A stretch of 64,000 nucleotides of DNA from Hyphomicrobiales bacterium (GCA_900470965.1 UCCS01000024.1:1-64000), one strand, 5' to 3'. Counted from the stretch's first letter, positions 1-7,890 are shown. Notes: a model not told the origin generated them from the sequence alone. Numbers and translations: made by a program.

Positions 1-252
1 CTTTTCGGAGGCGCGGCGTAGCGTTTCGCAGACCAGCTCGTCCTTGGAGCCGAAATGCCGATAGAGGGTCATCTTGTTGGTGGCGGCAGCATCCGCAATG
101 GCATCCACGCCAATGCCGCGAATGCCGCGCTCACGGAAAAGCTCCGAAGCGGTCGTGACAATACGCTCCCGCGGGGGGATTCGATCGTCTGAAGCGGCTA
201 CGGAGATTTCATTCAATGATTCTGATTTTTTCGCGGACGAAGTCCTTGACAT
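1..252 (-). CDS. TetR/AcrR-family transcriptional regulator, N-terminal part (cut by window edge)
   Basis: The minus strand from 252 down to 1 reads as the N-terminal 84 residues of a TetR regulator. The helix-turn-helix is complete: an RERIVTTASELFRERG helix, then GVDAIADAAATNKMTLYRHFGSKDEL at about residues 48-73, the classic TetR recognition helix with LYRHFGSK. The rest of the gene, including the ligand domain, lies left of the window. The ATG at 252 is the only ATG in this frame upstream of the HTH, and its ribosome binding site is weak. A perfect inverted repeat lies just upstream (268-286), so the protein probably represses its own gene and perhaps the 71-aa gene at 383. The ligand is unknown. 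Confidence 0.85.
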   Translation of the reverse strand, partial: MSRTSSAKKSESLNEISVAASDDRIPPRERIVTTASELFRERGIRGIGVDAIADAAATNKMTLYRHFGSKDELVCETLRRASEK

Positions 253-267
253 CGATGTGACCGATCG

Positions 268-286
268 GTAACAAATGCATTGTTAC
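268..286. promoter_or_regulatory. Inverted repeat, likely TetR operator
   Basis: GTAACAA-atgca-TTGTTAC is a perfect 7-bp inverted repeat with a 5-nt spacer. Further GTTACC/GGTAAC half-sites lie on both sides (about 261-271 and 285-297). It sits between the TetR start at 252 and the small gene at 383, where a TetR operator is expected. Binding by this regulator is inferred. Confidence 0.55.
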
Positions 287-382
287 TTACCGGTAACACC
301 ACTCTTTGCAGAAGTCAATGCCAGGAGCGCTTGGCAGCAGGAGTGGAACACGGGCGACCGCCCACGAAAGGAGGACCGTACC

Positions 383-598
383 ATGAGAAAGACCAGAGAA
401 GATTTGACCATTTCCGAAGCCCTTCACGACCCGCTGATCGCCATGGTGCTCCGCGCCGATGGCGTGAAGCTTGAAGATTTCAAGCAACTCCTTGAGGTGG
501 CTGCCCGTAAACGCGAGCCGCGTCCCTCCACGGCGAGCGATATGATCGGGTCCTTTGCCAGCCGCGCCAATCTGCCGGCGATGCCCTGCTTCGGCTGA
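383..598 (+). CDS. Small protein of unknown function (71 aa)
   Basis: I do not recognise a family. The ATG at 383 is preceded by AAAGGAGG at good spacing, which supports a real gene and this start rather than the longer in-frame ATG at 275. The protein begins MRKTREDLTISEALHDPLI, has a likely amphipathic helix in the middle (VLRADGVKLEDFKQLLEVAARK) and ends in MPCFG. There is no signal peptide or membrane segment, so it is probably cytoplasmic. It is divergent from the TetR gene and shares the palindrome at 268-286, so the TetR protein may control it. Confidence 0.6.
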   Translation: MRKTREDLTISEALHDPLIAMVLRADGVKLEDFKQLLEVAARKREPRPSTASDMIGSFASRANLPAMPCFG

Positions 599-642
599 TC
601 TGACCGCTGGCACCATAAGGCCCCGATCGGCACTGGGGATAA

Positions 643-843
643 GCCCTGTTCCCAGACGGGCTGCCGCTGTCAACAGGCGGCAGCCCTTGCGATGCGACGA
701 GCGCGCACATCCACATCGATTTCCCGAATATTTCTTCCCGCGACCTTGAGACGCTCGCCGCCGGCGACGCCGTCTTCATGACGACACGCACCGGCGGTGG
801 CTTCGGCAAGCCGCAAAAAGGGGCGTCGACTTGCCACGGCTGA
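643..843 (+). pseudogene. Possible remnant: C-terminal tail resembling hydantoinase B
   Basis: This open stretch starts after a stop at 640-642 and has no good start codon or ribosome binding site. Its product contains LETLAAGDAVFMTTRTGGGF followed by GKP, which resembles the C-terminal 'GD-v-x-tpGGGGyGdP' segment of hydantoinase B / 5-oxoprolinase proteins. Nothing else of that family (over 500 aa) is present. It may be a decayed gene end or a chance match. The rest of 599-1139 shows no convincing gene. Confidence 0.25.
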
Positions 844-1139
844 CCGCAATGTCTGGCAGGAGACTTGGCCCACATCCGATCAGCCGGTATCGCTGATGGG
901 AGAAAAACTCGGGCTGCATCTTGTTGTTCCGGTTCCAGCATCAACGATGCACGATGAGGCGCCCGCAAATAGATTTGTCGCCTGCGATCGCAGCATATCC
1001 GGTGACAACACTTGCCGCCTTCACGAATTATCTGCGGCAGCTACCAAAGGTTTTATATCCAAAGATTTTGCGATTTGCTTCCTAAACGGCTATGCCATAG
1101 TAATGTAACAGGTTCGCATCATATCAGAGGTATGTTGAA
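844..1139. other. Non-coding stretch upstream of the IclR gene
   Basis: No open frame with a ribosome binding site or a recognisable product was seen on either strand. The last 100 bases before the IclR start are relatively AT-rich and probably carry its promoter, but no clear -35/-10 pair could be assigned. Confidence 0.4.
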
Positions 1140-1973
1140 TTGGACGGAAAGACATCACCCGCAATCTACTCCGAAGATGAAGGCCCGGCCGAAGAGACCG
1201 GTGCCAAGGGCGCGCGCCGTGCACGCGTCAGCGGTATTGACCGCGCGCTGCAGGTGATTGACCATCTTTACGAGACGGGATCGCCGGCCGGCGTCTATGC
1301 CATCGCCAAGGCCGTGAAGGCACCGCTTTCCACCGTCTATGTCATCGTTGACGATCTGGTTGAAAAAAACATGCTGACGCGCCAATCCGACGGTTCAATC
1401 TGGCTCGGCTCGCGGCTCTATCACTATGGCCTCGCCTATGCACGATCGCTCGACTTCATGAGCGTCGCGACGCATGAAATGCACGACCTCTGCCGACAGG
1501 CTGGCGAGACCGTTCAGGTCTGCGGCCGTGACGGCGATTTCATGCTTGTTCTCGCCATGGCCGATGGCCCCAGCCATTTCCAGGTCGCCTCCCGCGTCGG
1601 CACCCGTGTGCCGCTCAACTGGACAGCGTCTGGCCGCCTGCTGGTCGGGCACCTGCAAGAAGACGAGCGTGTCGAGCTCTTCAAGCGATGCGCCCGCTCC
1701 TCGCCGACGGGACGCGCCGAAATCGATCCCGCCACGCTATCGGAATCCGCCGGAAAGGCCTTTGAATCGCGCCTGTCGATCCAGGCTGGCGAATCCGATT
1801 ATGCGGTTGCCTGCATCGCCTCGCCGATCTGCGATCGTGAGGGCCAGTGTGTCGCCACCATTTCCATCGTTCTGCCGGAGCAAAAGGCCTTTTCGGACGA
1901 AGGCCACTATACAGCACAGGTGCGCAACTCGGCTGAGCAGATCGAGAAGCTGATGGGCTGGCGTAGCCATTAA
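1140..1973 (+). CDS. IclR-family transcriptional regulator
   Basis: This is a 277-aa one-component regulator. Residues about 30-90 form the winged HTH (SGIDRALQVIDHLYETGSPA, then PLSTVYVIVDDLVEKNMLTR). The remainder is the IclR effector domain, including the conserved ASGRLLVGHL and late C-terminal segments (YAVACIASPICDREGQCVATISIV). The start is TTG at 1140, with AGAGG nine bases upstream; an ATG at 1132 is out of frame. No catabolic gene is directly adjacent, so the regulated pathway is not evident. IclR proteins usually bind a small carbon-source metabolite. Confidence 0.9.
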   Translation: MDGKTSPAIYSEDEGPAEETGAKGARRARVSGIDRALQVIDHLYETGSPAGVYAIAKAVKAPLSTVYVIVDDLVEKNMLTRQSDGSIWLGSRLYHYGLAYARSLDFMSVATHEMHDLCRQAGETVQVCGRDGDFMLVLAMADGPSHFQVASRVGTRVPLNWTASGRLLVGHLQEDERVELFKRCARSSPTGRAEIDPATLSESAGKAFESRLSIQAGESDYAVACIASPICDREGQCVATISIVLPEQKAFSDEGHYTAQVRNSAEQIEKLMGWRSH

Positions 1974-2012
1974 GCGCCGGCTTCAGTCGCACGGCAAGCG
2001 CCATCCGGACCG

Positions 2013-2222
2013 TCATTGGCTCGCGAGGAAGGGCGGCTCCTTGTTCGCATAGTATTTCGCTGCCTCATCGATCTCTTCTCGATGCTTCCGTGGCACAAAT
2101 CGCAAGGCGTGATCCCACGCGTCGGCGCGCGCCGCGGCTGACGCCCGTTGGGCTGTGGCAGATCGCCCACCGCTGGGCCAGCGTTGCTCTCCGCCCGATC
2201 GGAGGCCATCTATTTGAAAAAC
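2013..2222 (-). other. Open frame tail of unknown nature downstream of the sigma factor gene
   Basis: On the minus strand a frame stays open from about 2222 to a TGA at 2013. It ends in protein-like sequence (AWDHALRFVPRKHREEIDEA, then AAKYYANKEPPFLASQ). I see no ATG or ribosome binding site in this frame, so it is either the decayed end of a gene or chance. It lies just after the sigma factor stop at 2240, on the same strand. No family is recognised. Confidence 0.2.
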
Positions 2223-2239
2223 CTCACTGATTGTGATCG

Positions 2240-3109
2240 CTAGCCTTCGAGGATCGAATAGCCGATATCGCGCAGATGATCCTGATCGGCGATCGCATCG
2301 ACCGCCGAGATCCTGTCGCCGTCAAAACTCAGCGCCAGCACGACGCGCAACTGGCCCTCGATGAAGACGACGAGGCCGATTTCACCATCGACAAGCGCAA
2401 CTTTCGCCGATGTCGCCCGCCCCTTGAAGCTTTCGGCGATGGCACCGGCGCCGCGAAGCGGCACGACATTGCCGAGACGGGTCGCGGCCGCATCTGGCCG
2501 GAAGACCGCATCCGGCGCGAGGACCGCAAGCAGCCCCTCCAGATCACCGTTGCGGGAGGCGATAAGGAAGGCTTCGGCTATGCTGCGCTTGCGCGCCAGA
2601 TCGATATCAGGCGTTTCCGGTTGCCCCTGCACCCTGCGCCGGGCACGGCTGGCAAGCTGCCGGGCGGCGGCCGCACTCCGCCCGATGACAGCAGCGATCT
2701 CTTCGAAGGGTAGATCGAACATGTCATGCAACACGAAGGCGACGCGTTCGGCGGGCGAGAGGGTTTGCAGCACGACGAGCAGGGCGATGCCGACCGAATC
2801 GGCAAAAGCTGCTTCGCGCTCCGGATTGCTGGCGATATCCACGATCGCGCCATGCGCCGGCAGGTCGAGCGGCTCTTCGCGCCGCGTTTTGCGCGAACGC
2901 AGCATATCCAGGCAGATGCGCGCCACGACCGTTGTCAGCCAGCCGCCGAGATTATCGACAGTGCCCCTGTCCGACCTTGTCAGGCGCAGCCACGCCTCCT
3001 GCACCGCATCCTCAGCTTCTGCGCGGGAGCCGAGCATGCGGAAAGCGACGGCCCGCAGATGCCCGCGGTTTGCCTCGAATTCATCGGCCAGCCATTTTTT
3101 CTCGTCCAT
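2240..3109 (-). CDS. ECF RNA polymerase sigma factor with SnoaL-like C-terminal domain (ECF41/SigJ type)
   Basis: This 289-aa protein has sigma region 2 at about residues 10-75 (FRMLGSRAEAEDAVQEAWLRL), region 4 at about 115-165 (LSPAERVAFVLHDMFDLPFEEIAAVIGRS) and a C-terminal SnoaL/NTF2-like domain from about 180. This is the build of ECF41 and SigJ sigma factors, in which the extension replaces an anti-sigma factor and tunes activity. The usual C-terminal NPDKL motif reads DQDHL here, and the WLPEP linker motif is absent. ATG at 3109 is chosen because GGAG lies seven bases upstream; a TTG at 3112 is possible. A perfect ECF41 promoter lies at 3145-3171, implying autoregulation. A likely second target is the decarboxylase gene at 6098. 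Confidence 0.9.
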   Translation of the reverse strand: MDEKKWLADEFEANRGHLRAVAFRMLGSRAEAEDAVQEAWLRLTRSDRGTVDNLGGWLTTVVARICLDMLRSRKTRREEPLDLPAHGAIVDIASNPEREAAFADSVGIALLVVLQTLSPAERVAFVLHDMFDLPFEEIAAVIGRSAAAARQLASRARRRVQGQPETPDIDLARKRSIAEAFLIASRNGDLEGLLAVLAPDAVFRPDAAATRLGNVVPLRGAGAIAESFKGRATSAKVALVDGEIGLVVFIEGQLRVVLALSFDGDRISAVDAIADQDHLRDIGYSILEG

Positions 3110-3144
3110 CAATCCACTCCCAATCCTGTTGCGTCAAAAGCCAT

Positions 3145-3171
3145 GACGAGCGGAAGCCGGACGATGTGACA
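3145..3171 (-). promoter_or_regulatory. ECF41-type promoter of the sigma factor gene
   Basis: Read on the minus strand, TGTCACA (3171-3165) is followed after exactly 16 bases by CGTC (3148-3145). This equals the consensus reported for ECF41 sigma factors (TGTCACA-N16-CGTC). It lies about 36 bases upstream of the sigma start, so the sigma factor probably transcribes its own gene. Confidence 0.75.
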
Positions 3172-3273
3172 GGAGATCTATCCTATCAAGTCCCGCGAAG
3201 TTGGGCTCATGACTTGACCTGCCGCATTTTTCATTGGCTGATGGCAGACAGATCCCTCCCTACGGTGTTTCCC

Positions 3274-3936
3274 ATGTCCTCCCGATTTGACAGTTCCAAA
3301 CAATATGCCGCCTTCCTGTTCGACATGGACGGCACGATCCTGAGTTCCACTGCGTCGGCAGAGCGCGTCTGGGGCCGCTGGGCCGAGCGGCACGGGTTGG
3401 ATGTGGAAAAATTCCTGCCGATCATGCATGGATCGCGTGGCATCGACACGATCAGACGGCTGAACCTTCCGGGCGTCGACGCGGAAGCGGAAGCCGCACA
3501 GATCACCGAAGAGGAAATCCAGGACGTCGAAGGCGTCGTTGCCCTTCCGGGTGCCGCCGATTTCCTGGCGTCGCTGCCGCCGAACCGGTGGACGATCGTC
3601 ACCTCCTCGCCGCGTCGCCTGGCCGAGCGACGGCTTGAGGCCGCGGGGCTTCCCATGCCGCAGGCCATCGTGACGGCCGAAGATGTGACTGTCGGCAAAC
3701 CCGACCCCCAATGCTATATCCTCGGCGCCGAAAAGCTCGGTTTTGCAACGCATGAATGCCTGGTCTTCGAAGACGTTGAAGCCGGCGTGAAGGCAGGAAC
3801 GGCGGCGGGCGCCGACATCATGGTCATCACTGCTGCCGGTCACAAACACTCGCTGCAGGGCTATCCCGAGATCGAACATTATGGCGATGCGACCGTTGTC
3901 ATTGCCGATAGCGGCCATCTTTCGATAAAGTTTTGA
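3274..3936 (+). CDS. HAD-superfamily (subfamily IA) phosphatase
   Basis: This 220-aa protein carries all four HAD motifs: DMDGT with nucleophile Asp17 and acid/base Asp19, the TSS motif II, the lysine in VGKPDP and the acidic motif IV FEDVEAGV. It resembles small sugar-phosphate phosphatases of the YfbT / 2-deoxyglucose-6-phosphatase type, which are cytoplasmic, Mg-dependent monoester hydrolases. The natural substrate cannot be read from sequence. The start is uncertain: ATG 3274 gives the usual short N-terminus, ATG 3241 adds 11 residues, and neither has a clear ribosome binding site. It starts a co-directional group with 3967, 4702 and 6098. Confidence 0.85.
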   Translation: MSSRFDSSKQYAAFLFDMDGTILSSTASAERVWGRWAERHGLDVEKFLPIMHGSRGIDTIRRLNLPGVDAEAEAAQITEEEIQDVEGVVALPGAADFLASLPPNRWTIVTSSPRRLAERRLEAAGLPMPQAIVTAEDVTVGKPDPQCYILGAEKLGFATHECLVFEDVEAGVKAGTAAGADIMVITAAGHKHSLQGYPEIEHYGDATVVIADSGHLSIKF

Positions 3937-3966
3937 CCTGCCTGCCGCGCCGGAAAGGAATCGCCC

Positions 3967-4656
3967 ATGAAACCGGAAATCATCTGCCTGATGATGTCGT
4001 CGCTCGACGGCGGCCTGCATCCAAGCAAGTGGACAGAAAGCCCGGATGGCGGCCGCAAGGAATGGACGGCTCTCTATCAGAAGGCACATGAAGACCTGCA
4101 GGGTGACGCCTGGATCGTCGGACGCGTGACTATGGCCGAAATGGCCAAGGGAGAGCCGCATCCGCCGCAATCGGCAGGTTCAGCAGAACGGCAAAACCAT
4201 TTCGCCGATCGCAAAGCAGACAACTACGCGATCGCGCTCGACACGTCGGGCAAGCTGCATTTCACGCGGCCTGACATCGATGGCGACCATATCGTCGTCA
4301 TCCTCGGTAGCGATGTGCCGGACGCCCATCTTGCGGAACTCGCCGCCGACGGCATCTCCTACATAATCTCGCCTTCGGCCGAGATCGATCTGCCCGGAGC
4401 GCTCGATGTACTGGAGAAGGAACTCGGCATCCACAAATTGCTGCTCGAAGGCGGAGCAGCGATCAACGGCGCTTTCTTTGCTGCGGGCCTCATCGACGAG
4501 TTTTATCTGCTTGTCGCCCCGGCCCTGGATGGCAGCGGCGGCCAGCCCGTCGTTACTTTCGACGGGGGACTGGCGGGCAAGACCCGGCTCTCGCTGATAT
4601 CGGCGGAGACCAAAGACAATGGCGTCGTCGTCCTGCGCTATAAAGTCCATGCATGA
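3967..4656 (+). CDS. RibD C-terminal / dihydrofolate-reductase-like reductase
   Basis: This 229-aa protein has the RibD-C fold seen in bacterial pyrimidine reductases and stand-alone DHFR-like proteins. Features are the N-terminal ICLMMSSLDGG, the middle DAWIVGRVTM, and the C-terminal HKLLLEGGAAINGAFFAAGL followed by IDEFYLLVAPALDG. It probably reduces a pterin- or pyrimidine-like substrate with NADPH. No other riboflavin gene is nearby, so a riboflavin role is unlikely. A good ribosome binding site (GGAAAGGAA) lies before ATG 3967, 30 bases after the HAD gene, and 45 bases separate it from the amine oxidase gene. Confidence 0.8.
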   Translation: MKPEIICLMMSSLDGGLHPSKWTESPDGGRKEWTALYQKAHEDLQGDAWIVGRVTMAEMAKGEPHPPQSAGSAERQNHFADRKADNYAIALDTSGKLHFTRPDIDGDHIVVILGSDVPDAHLAELAADGISYIISPSAEIDLPGALDVLEKELGIHKLLLEGGAAINGAFFAAGLIDEFYLLVAPALDGSGGQPVVTFDGGLAGKTRLSLISAETKDNGVVVLRYKVHA

Positions 4657-4701
4657 TCGTGACAATGGACAGCCGCGGCTGCAAGGCGCTATATCCACGC
4701 C

Positions 4702-5970
4702 ATGACCACCTCTGATCCGGATATCGTTATCGTCGGCGCAGGAGCTGCCGGGATTGGGGCTTCACGCCGCCTTAGCAGCCGCGGTCATTCCATCACCATC
4801 CTAGAGCAACTGCCCCGCGCCGGTGGACGGGCCTGGACTTATGCCACGAGCGCTGGGCCAGTCGATCTCGGCTGCGGATGGCTGCACTCGGCCGATCGCA
4901 ATCCCTGGACCAGGATTGCCGCCGAGCTCGGCTTCACGGTCGACCGCCGCATCACGGCCTGGGGCGAACAGTTCAAGAATCTCGGTTTCTCCGGCAAAGA
5001 TCGTGCGGCCGCCCGAAACGCCTTTGCGCAATGGAACGAAGAGATCCGGAACAACCCACCGGCTTCTGACTGCGCAGCCCATGCGATCGACCCGAATTCA
5101 TCCTGGACGCCCTATCTGCAGGCACTGAGCGGCTACATATCCGGCGAGGAACTGGAGCACATATCGGTGAGAGACTACGTCGCGTATGATGACGCCTCCA
5201 CCGACAACAACTGGCGCGTCCCCGATGGCTATGGGCAGCTGATTACCTCAGCGCTTCCTTCCGACGCGGAATTGCGGCTCAGCACCACCCTCGAAAGCCT
5301 TGATCTGAGCGAACAGAAAATCGTCCTGCAAACCTCCGCCGGGACGATCCGGACACGCGCCGTCATCTTCACCGTCTCGTCGAATGTTCTCGCGGGCGGT
5401 GCGATCAACCTTCCGTCCGTGCTCGACCCCTGGCGGCAGGCGGCATCGCTCCTACCGCTCGGCAACAACGAGAAACTCTATCTCGGAATCCTCGACGGCG
5501 GCCCTTTCGAAGACGAGACCCACGTGCTCGGCAATCCGCGTGACAACACGACCGGCGCCTATTACATCCGCCCCTTCGGCAAGCCAGTGCTCGAATGTTT
5601 CCTCGGTGGGTCGGGAGCCAGGGCTTGTTCCGCGACGGGTGGCGAAGCGGCTTTCGACCACGCGATCAACGAGCTAGCCGGCCTCTTTGGCTCGGACGTG
5701 CGAAAATATCTGAAGCCGCTTGCGGCTTCGAACTGGGCGGGAACCCCTTCCATCGGCGGCGGCTACAGCCATGCCCTGCCCGGTCATGCGGACGCACGCC
5801 TGCAACTCGCCCAATCCTTCGACGACAGGATTTTCTTTGCGGGCGAGGCAACGCATACGACCGATTTCTCAACGGCGCATGGCGCCTATGAGAGCGGCCA
5901 GCGCGCCGCCGACGAGGCAATGGCGGCTCTGCTGGTTCCTGTCGAAACCTCGGGCGTCAACCGCCGCTAA
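4702..5970 (+). CDS. FAD-dependent amine oxidase family protein
   Basis: This 422-aa flavoprotein starts with a Rossmann FAD-binding motif (DIVIVGAGAAGIGASRRL, glycines 12, 14 and 17), followed by GGRAWTY as in monoamine-oxidase-type enzymes. The C-terminal FAD motif is RIFFAGEATHTTDFSTAHGA then YESGQRAADEA. It probably oxidises an amine or polyamine-like compound, giving an imine and H2O2, but the substrate is unknown. No signal peptide is seen, so it acts in the cytoplasm. It is co-directional with the HAD and reductase genes upstream and the decarboxylase gene downstream. Confidence 0.85.
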   Translation: MTTSDPDIVIVGAGAAGIGASRRLSSRGHSITILEQLPRAGGRAWTYATSAGPVDLGCGWLHSADRNPWTRIAAELGFTVDRRITAWGEQFKNLGFSGKDRAAARNAFAQWNEEIRNNPPASDCAAHAIDPNSSWTPYLQALSGYISGEELEHISVRDYVAYDDASTDNNWRVPDGYGQLITSALPSDAELRLSTTLESLDLSEQKIVLQTSAGTIRTRAVIFTVSSNVLAGGAINLPSVLDPWRQAASLLPLGNNEKLYLGILDGGPFEDETHVLGNPRDNTTGAYYIRPFGKPVLECFLGGSGARACSATGGEAAFDHAINELAGLFGSDVRKYLKPLAASNWAGTPSIGGGYSHALPGHADARLQLAQSFDDRIFFAGEATHTTDFSTAHGAYESGQRAADEAMAALLVPVETSGVNRR

Positions 5971-5999
5971 GTAAAACATCAATCAGATTTCGCCCTATA

Positions 6000-6026
6000 C
6001 GTCACACTTCCTGACCCTGATCCGTC
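6000..6026 (+). promoter_or_regulatory. ECF41-type promoter of the decarboxylase gene
   Basis: CGTCACA (6000-6006; one mismatch to TGTCACA) is followed after exactly 16 bases by CGTC (6023-6026). The layout is the same as the promoter of the nearby SnoaL-type sigma factor (3145-3171). It lies 72 bases upstream of the start at 6098. Carboxymuconolactone decarboxylase genes are known typical targets of ECF41 sigma factors. Confidence 0.7.
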
Positions 6027-6097
6027 AAATGCATGACGAACGAAAACCGGCAACCGGCCGGCTCTGCGTCAAACCGAACACGATCAGGAGATTGAGC

Positions 6098-6556
6098 ATG
6101 CAAGAGAGAATGGGAAATCCCGCCCTCGTCATCCCGGAAGCTATGCAGGCGCTGGCCGCCTTCGGCAATCTGCCGGCCAAGGCCGGCCTTGCGCCGGCAT
6201 TTCTGGAAATCATCTATCTGCGGGCCAGCCAGATCAACGGCTGCAGCGTCTGCATCGACGGCCATTGGCGCATCGCCCGCAAGCACGGAGAAACCGACGA
6301 GCGGCTCTTTGCCGTCGCAGGCTGGCGCGAGGCCCCCTATTACAGCGATGCCGAACGCGCGGCCCTCGCGCTCACCGAGGCCGTCACCCGCCTCAGCGAC
6401 CGCGCCGATCCGGTGCCGGATGAGGTCTGGGAGGAATGCACGCGCCATTACGATGGCAAGAGCCTTGCAGCCCTCGTCATCGCAATTGCCAATATCAATG
6501 TCTGGAACCGGCTGAACGTCGCCACCCGGCAGGTCGCGGGGCAGTGGAAGCCGTGA
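6098..6556 (+). CDS. Carboxymuconolactone decarboxylase / AhpD-like protein
   Basis: This 152-aa protein of the CMD/AhpD family has the redox motif CSVCIDGH (Cys49, Cys52, His56), the arrangement of peroxidase-type AhpD members. It likely acts as a thiol peroxidase or disulfide reductase in the cytoplasm rather than a true ring-cleavage decarboxylase. ATG 6098 has AGGAG at good spacing; an ATG at 6029 would start inside the promoter region and is rejected. The ECF41-type promoter at 6000-6026 ties it to the sigma factor at 2240, the arrangement reported for that sigma group. Its end overlaps a hairpin facing the rhaI gene. Confidence 0.9.
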   Translation: MQERMGNPALVIPEAMQALAAFGNLPAKAGLAPAFLEIIYLRASQINGCSVCIDGHWRIARKHGETDERLFAVAGWREAPYYSDAERAALALTEAVTRLSDRADPVPDEVWEECTRHYDGKSLAALVIAIANINVWNRLNVATRQVAGQWKP

Positions 6557-6568
6557 TTGACGGCTTCC
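6546..6568. terminator. Hairpin between converging decarboxylase and rhaI genes
   Basis: GGAAGCCGT-gattg-ACGGCTTCC is a perfect 9-bp stem that includes the decarboxylase stop codon and ends 7 bases before the rhaI stop. There is no T-run, so termination is inferred from the convergent position. Confidence 0.4.
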
Positions 6569-6574
6569 GTTCGC

Positions 6575-7867
6575 TTAGATGATGCCACCGCCGCCGGCAA
6601 CCGAGGCTGGGCGCTCGGCGGCGACCTTTTTACGGTAAGCGCTCGCGCGGTAAGTGGCGACCGGATCGATCGCCCCGCCCTTGCGGCGGCGAGCTTCCGC
6701 CAGAATCGGCTCGACATCGGCACGGTAGGCGCGCTTCAGCGTCTCCGTCGCCATCAGCGCGTCGTTATCGTCCTGGAAGCCCGCCAACGCTTTGCGGTCA
6801 ACGAGCAAGGCCTGCGCGTAAGCGCGACGGATTTCATTGGCGCTGTTGATCAGGCTTTCGATCGGATCCGTCACATTGTGTGACTGATCGATCATGTGGG
6901 CGGGATTGAAATCGTTGACGCCGCGCTGCTCGGCATCGACAAGTTCGTTGAAGACGAGGAAAAGGCGGTACGGCTCGATCGAACCGGCATCCAGATCGTC
7001 GTCGCCATATTTCGAATCGTTGAAATGGAAACCACCGAGCTTGCCGAACTGGATCAGCCGCGCGACGATCATCTCAATATTGGTGTTCGGCGCATGATGG
7101 CCGAGGTCGACCAGGCACTGTGCCTTGGGGCCAAGCGTCTGGGCGATCAGGTAGTTGGTGCCCCAGTCCTGTACGATGGTCGAATAGAAGGCCGGCTCGT
7201 ACATCTTGTGTTCGGAGAACAGCTTCCAGTCGTCCGGCAGAGCCTTGTAAATATCGGCCATGGAGGCGAGATAGCGCTCGAACGCCTTGGTGAAATTGCT
7301 CTGGCCGGGGAAGTTCGAGCCATCGCCGATCCAGACCGTCAGGGCCTTGGAGCCGATTGCCTTACCAATCTCGATGCATTCGAGGTTGTGCTCGACCGCC
7401 TGGGCGCGCGTCGCGGCATCGGTGTGGCTGAGCGAGCCGTATTTATAGGAATGCGCCTGTCCTGGCGCATCGGAAAACGTATTGGAATTCATCGCGTCGA
7501 AGCCAAGGCCGAGCGTATCGCCCTTTGCCTTCAACTCCTTTGCGTCCGTTTTGTCCCACGGAATGTGCAGCGAAACATTCGGTGTCGCGCGCGTCAGTTC
7601 GTGGATGACCGAGCAGTCGTCGAGCTTGTCAAAGATACCGCGCGGTTCGCCGGTGCCAGGGAAGCGGGCAAAGCGCGTTCCACCAGTGCCAACACCCCAA
7701 GACGGCACGGCAACGAAGAATTCCGACACCTTGCGGGTGATCGCCTCGATATCGACGCCGCGACGGGCGAGCGTTGCGCCCAGCGCTTCATAATCTGCCT
7801 TCAGCGCTGCGGCGCGCTTGTCGTTTTCCGTTGCGACCAGATCCGGCGCAATCCTGAATTCAGTCAT
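6575..7867 (-). CDS. rhaI: L-rhamnose isomerase
   Basis: This 430-aa enzyme converts L-rhamnose to L-rhamnulose. It belongs to the Pseudomonas stutzeri/Rhizobium type, a metal-dependent TIM barrel. Typical segments are VAVPSWGVGTGGTRFARFPG near residue 55, SEHKMYEPAFYSTI, VDLGHHAPNTNIEMIVARL and GGFHFNDSKYGDDDL, which supply the metal-binding Glu, Asp and His residues. It follows rhaD on the minus strand after 50 bases that hold a strong hairpin (7891-7911). ATG 7867 has GGGAGGAAG just upstream. This matches the rhaDI unit of R. leguminosarum. Confidence 0.95.
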   Translation of the reverse strand: MTEFRIAPDLVATENDKRAAALKADYEALGATLARRGVDIEAITRKVSEFFVAVPSWGVGTGGTRFARFPGTGEPRGIFDKLDDCSVIHELTRATPNVSLHIPWDKTDAKELKAKGDTLGLGFDAMNSNTFSDAPGQAHSYKYGSLSHTDAATRAQAVEHNLECIEIGKAIGSKALTVWIGDGSNFPGQSNFTKAFERYLASMADIYKALPDDWKLFSEHKMYEPAFYSTIVQDWGTNYLIAQTLGPKAQCLVDLGHHAPNTNIEMIVARLIQFGKLGGFHFNDSKYGDDDLDAGSIEPYRLFLVFNELVDAEQRGVNDFNPAHMIDQSHNVTDPIESLINSANEIRRAYAQALLVDRKALAGFQDDNDALMATETLKRAYRADVEPILAEARRRKGGAIDPVATYRASAYRKKVAAERPASVAGGGGII

Positions 7868-7890
7868 GTCTTCCTCCCAGAGATTTTGTT

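Noticed and set aside
2932..3240. Long N-terminal extension of the HAD phosphatase frame
   Set aside because: The extension overlaps the sigma factor gene and its promoter on the other strand and has no ribosome binding site; the HAD fold starts near 3300.
6098..6556. Call as pcaC of the protocatechuate pathway
   Set aside because: The CxxC-x3-H redox motif and the ECF41-type promoter point to an AhpD-like protein; no pca genes are present.
6870..6884. Perfect palindrome GTCACA-ttg-TGTGAC
   Set aside because: It lies inside the rhaI coding region and is explained by the codons for an HNVTD segment; no promoter sits near it.
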